Assembly: GCA_016194975.1 (NCBI GenBank)
Contig: JACQAM010000023.1
Location: forward strand, 186,001-250,000
Direction: 5' to 3'
DNA length: 64,000 nucleotides
DNA from: Bacteroidota bacterium
Lineage (GTDB): Bacteria > Bacteroidota > Bacteroidia > Palsa-965
Made by a program: the position numbers and the translations under genes
The notes under the pieces: generated by a model
What the model was told of the DNA's origin: nothing
Database searches by the model: none
What the model saw: the letters and a program-made list of their open reading frames with translations, nothing else
Shown here: positions 62,848 to 64,000 of the stretch, piece after piece
Layout: each line of letters begins with the position of its first letter
Numbering within the stretch: position 1 is the stretch's first letter

Positions 62848-63233
62848 AGTACGAACGCCTAACACGGGTGCCCGTTGCCCGCCCGGTTTGGGTCGGGCAG
62901 GCACAACTTCCCTTTTCAAAAAATAATTCTCCTATTCGCCCGAATAGCGCAACTCGCTCCCGCTCCACAAAAGTTCACAACACAATTTTTTCTGTTAATG
63001 ACAAACGGAAAATATTTTCCAGCGAAAAACAATGTTCATAATGAACAAAAAAATGTTCATCGTGTTCTGAATTCCATTTTTCCTCAGCTCCATCGCCACC
63101 ACTTTTACTTTTTTCACTTTGTAGTTCATCCACTTTTTAAGATTACAGGTTGACAGTTTTGTACACCGAAATCGCCAACTTCTTAAACCCGCAAACCGTT
63201 AGGCGCAACCTTGACACCAATGACAAAGTTAAA
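62848..63233. repeat. attC-like structured segment without a gene
   Basis: CGCCTAAC (62856-62863) is the exact complement of GTTAGGCG (63198-63205), and longer ends match imperfectly (CGCCTAACaCGG against CCGTTAGGCG). Inside are a nested hairpin at 62868-62904 (GTGCC/GGCAC, TGCCCG/CGGGCA) and CTATTCG-CC-CGAATAG (62932-62947). A CTCCCGCTCCA word at about 62956 recurs at 63962. At about 350 nt it is longer than usual attC sites. The open frame crossing it is taken as chance. Confidence 0.45.
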
Positions 63234-63265
63234 TTTGTTTCCTAATAAAGAAACTCGTATATTTG
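63234..63265 (+). promoter_or_regulatory. Promoter of the toxin-antitoxin pair
   Basis: TTTG (63234-63237) and TATATTTG (63258-63265) with a 20-nt spacer form a good Bacteroidota -33/-7 pair, 15 nt before the toxin GTG. Confidence 0.55.
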
Positions 63266-63279
63266 TATAAAAATCGGTT

Positions 63280-63627
63280 GTGACAGAAAAATTTAAGGTT
63301 CAATTCCTTGCAGACGCTGACGAATTCATTGCAAAACTTGACCTCAAAGCTCGCGAAAAAATCATTTATAATATTCGTAAAGCACAAGTTATTAATGATA
63401 ATGAACTTTTTAAAAAACTTACTGGCGACATCTGGGAATTCAGGACTTTGTATAAAAAAACAAAATACCGACTTTTCGCTTTTTGGGACAACAGAGAAAA
63501 ATCAAATACCATAGTAATTGCGACACATGGAATAATTAAAAAAACTGACAAGACACCGCTCGCTAACCTTGACAAAGCAGAGCGATTAAGAAAACAATAT
63601 TTTAACCAAACAACTCATACAAAATGA
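63280..63627 (+). CDS. higB: RelE/ParE-family (HigB-like) toxin
   Basis: 115 aa, GTG start. The pattern VQFLADADEFIAKL, IIYNIRKAQV, LFKKLTGDIWEFR and YKKTKYRLFAFWDN is typical of the HigB/Gp49 branch of RelE/ParE toxins (ribosome-dependent mRNA cleavage). Conserved Arg and basic residues (WEFRTLYKKTKYR) are kept. The stop overlaps the antitoxin ATG (ATGA). Toxin-first order is the known higBA order. Confidence 0.88.
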   Translation: MTEKFKVQFLADADEFIAKLDLKAREKIIYNIRKAQVINDNELFKKLTGDIWEFRTLYKKTKYRLFAFWDNREKSNTIVIATHGIIKKTDKTPLANLDKAERLRKQYFNQTTHTK

Positions 63628-63953
63628 AAACAGGTAAAAAATTAAAACTTTATTCGTTAGACGAAATTACCGACAAACATATTGGTAAAAAAGGCACCAA
63701 AAAACGTGACGAATTTGAAAGCGAATTGCGCCTTGACCTTCTTGGCGAAGCAATAAAAAGAGCAAGAAAGGAAAGACATTTGACTCAAGAAGAATTGGGC
63801 GATCTCGTTGGAGTACAAAAAGCTCAAATCTCAAAACTTGAACATAGTTTGACAGACGCACGTTTTGAAACTATCATAAAAGTTTTTAAAGCTTTGAACG
63901 CTAAAATAAATTTCAATATTGAACTGCTCGACCAAAGAGTAAAAATAGCTTGA
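63624..63953 (+). CDS. higA: HigA-like antitoxin with XRE helix-turn-helix
   Basis: 109 aa. A lysine-rich N-terminus is followed by an XRE domain (about 42-95): RHLTQEELGDLVGVQKAQISKLE. It should bind the toxin and the operon promoter to give conditional repression (known for the family). Its frame overlaps the toxin stop by 4 nt. The AT-rich codon use matches the toxin and the SUKH-like gene, not the chromosomal genes before 61,900. Confidence 0.9.
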   Translation: MKTGKKLKLYSLDEITDKHIGKKGTKKRDEFESELRLDLLGEAIKRARKERHLTQEELGDLVGVQKAQISKLEHSLTDARFETIIKVFKALNAKINFNIELLDQRVKIA

Positions 63954-64000
63954 CAACTCATTCCCGCTCCATAAAAAATCACCGCATGCTTTTTGATTCC
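63954..64000. repeat. Recurring CTCCCGCTCC-type word at the window end
   Basis: The 23 nt from 63954 match those at 62950-62972 with three differences (shared core TCCCGCTCCA). Both copies sit right after a gene end. The window stops before any further gene. Confidence 0.5.

Noticed and set aside
62875-63153. 92-codon frame between the SUKH-like gene and HigBA
   Set aside because: It crosses strong hairpins and the attC-like ends, and has no family resemblance or promoter.
62856-63205. A standard integron attC site
   Set aside because: The ends match attC cores, but the length (about 350 nt) exceeds the usual range and no integrase lies in the window. It is reported only as attC-like.

Overview
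This window is a chromosomal segment of a Bacteroidota bacterium, most like Flavobacteriales/Sphingobacteriales-type lineages. Supporting signs are a PorP/SprF plus CHU_C (type B sorting) gene pair, a type A sorting tail, a ndk-nrnA-GldI-like FKBP block, a Bacteroidota-type arginine decarboxylase, many Cys-lipoproteins, and repeated -7 boxes of the TAnnTTTG type with few Shine-Dalgarno sites. No 16S gene is present, so the rank below phylum is inference.

Layout. 1-7,900: start of a WecB-like epimerase, radC, rpsT, then a plus-strand run mnmH - WD40/caspase protein - selD (selenium use for tRNA selenouridine) and a LytTR response regulator. 8,200-14,450: a very large exported Ig-like repeat protein, an ECF sigma/anti-sigma pair, and a SiaB/SiaC phospho-signalling pair. 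14,600-23,800: mostly housekeeping (crotonase, LOG protein, TPR proteins, recF, ribH, tRNA-Pro, tRNA-Arg, nth, ABM monooxygenase, BNR protein, aldo/keto reductase). 23,860-31,914: an uninterrupted minus-strand run of nrnA, five consecutive FKBP genes, ligT-like, CDF transporter and GH5 glycosidase. 32,060-39,000: ndk, small exported proteins, comEC, an ORF6N gene bracketed by identical palindromes, folD, ffh. 39,160-43,410: two tandem paralogues of unknown function and an aromatic-rich exported protein. 43,490-47,740: argS, arginase and arginine decarboxylase. 47,850-61,900: ftsK-lolA, the CHU_C/PorP pair, a VanX-like dipeptidase, an M13 peptidase, yidC, a type IX-secreted glycosidase-like protein and a PaiB-like FMN protein.

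61,900-64,000 differs from the rest: it is AT-richer and holds a SUKH/SMI1-like gene and a HigBA-type toxin-antitoxin pair, separated by structured DNA with GCCTAAC/GTTAGGC motif pairs like those of integron attC sites, and with a recurring CTCCCGCTCC word. This is the most obviously accessory part.

The strongest candidates for something undescribed are the ORF6N gene between two identical 28-bp near-palindromes (35,975-36,555), the integron-like cassette segment (62,144-63,205), the hairpin-loaded partial duplication of a tRNA-Pro gene (19,970-20,093), and the five-gene FKBP array with stepwise loss of active-site residues. Many coding starts were moved inward from the longest open frame on the basis of signal peptides, family N-termini or promoter position; these choices are stated per gene.
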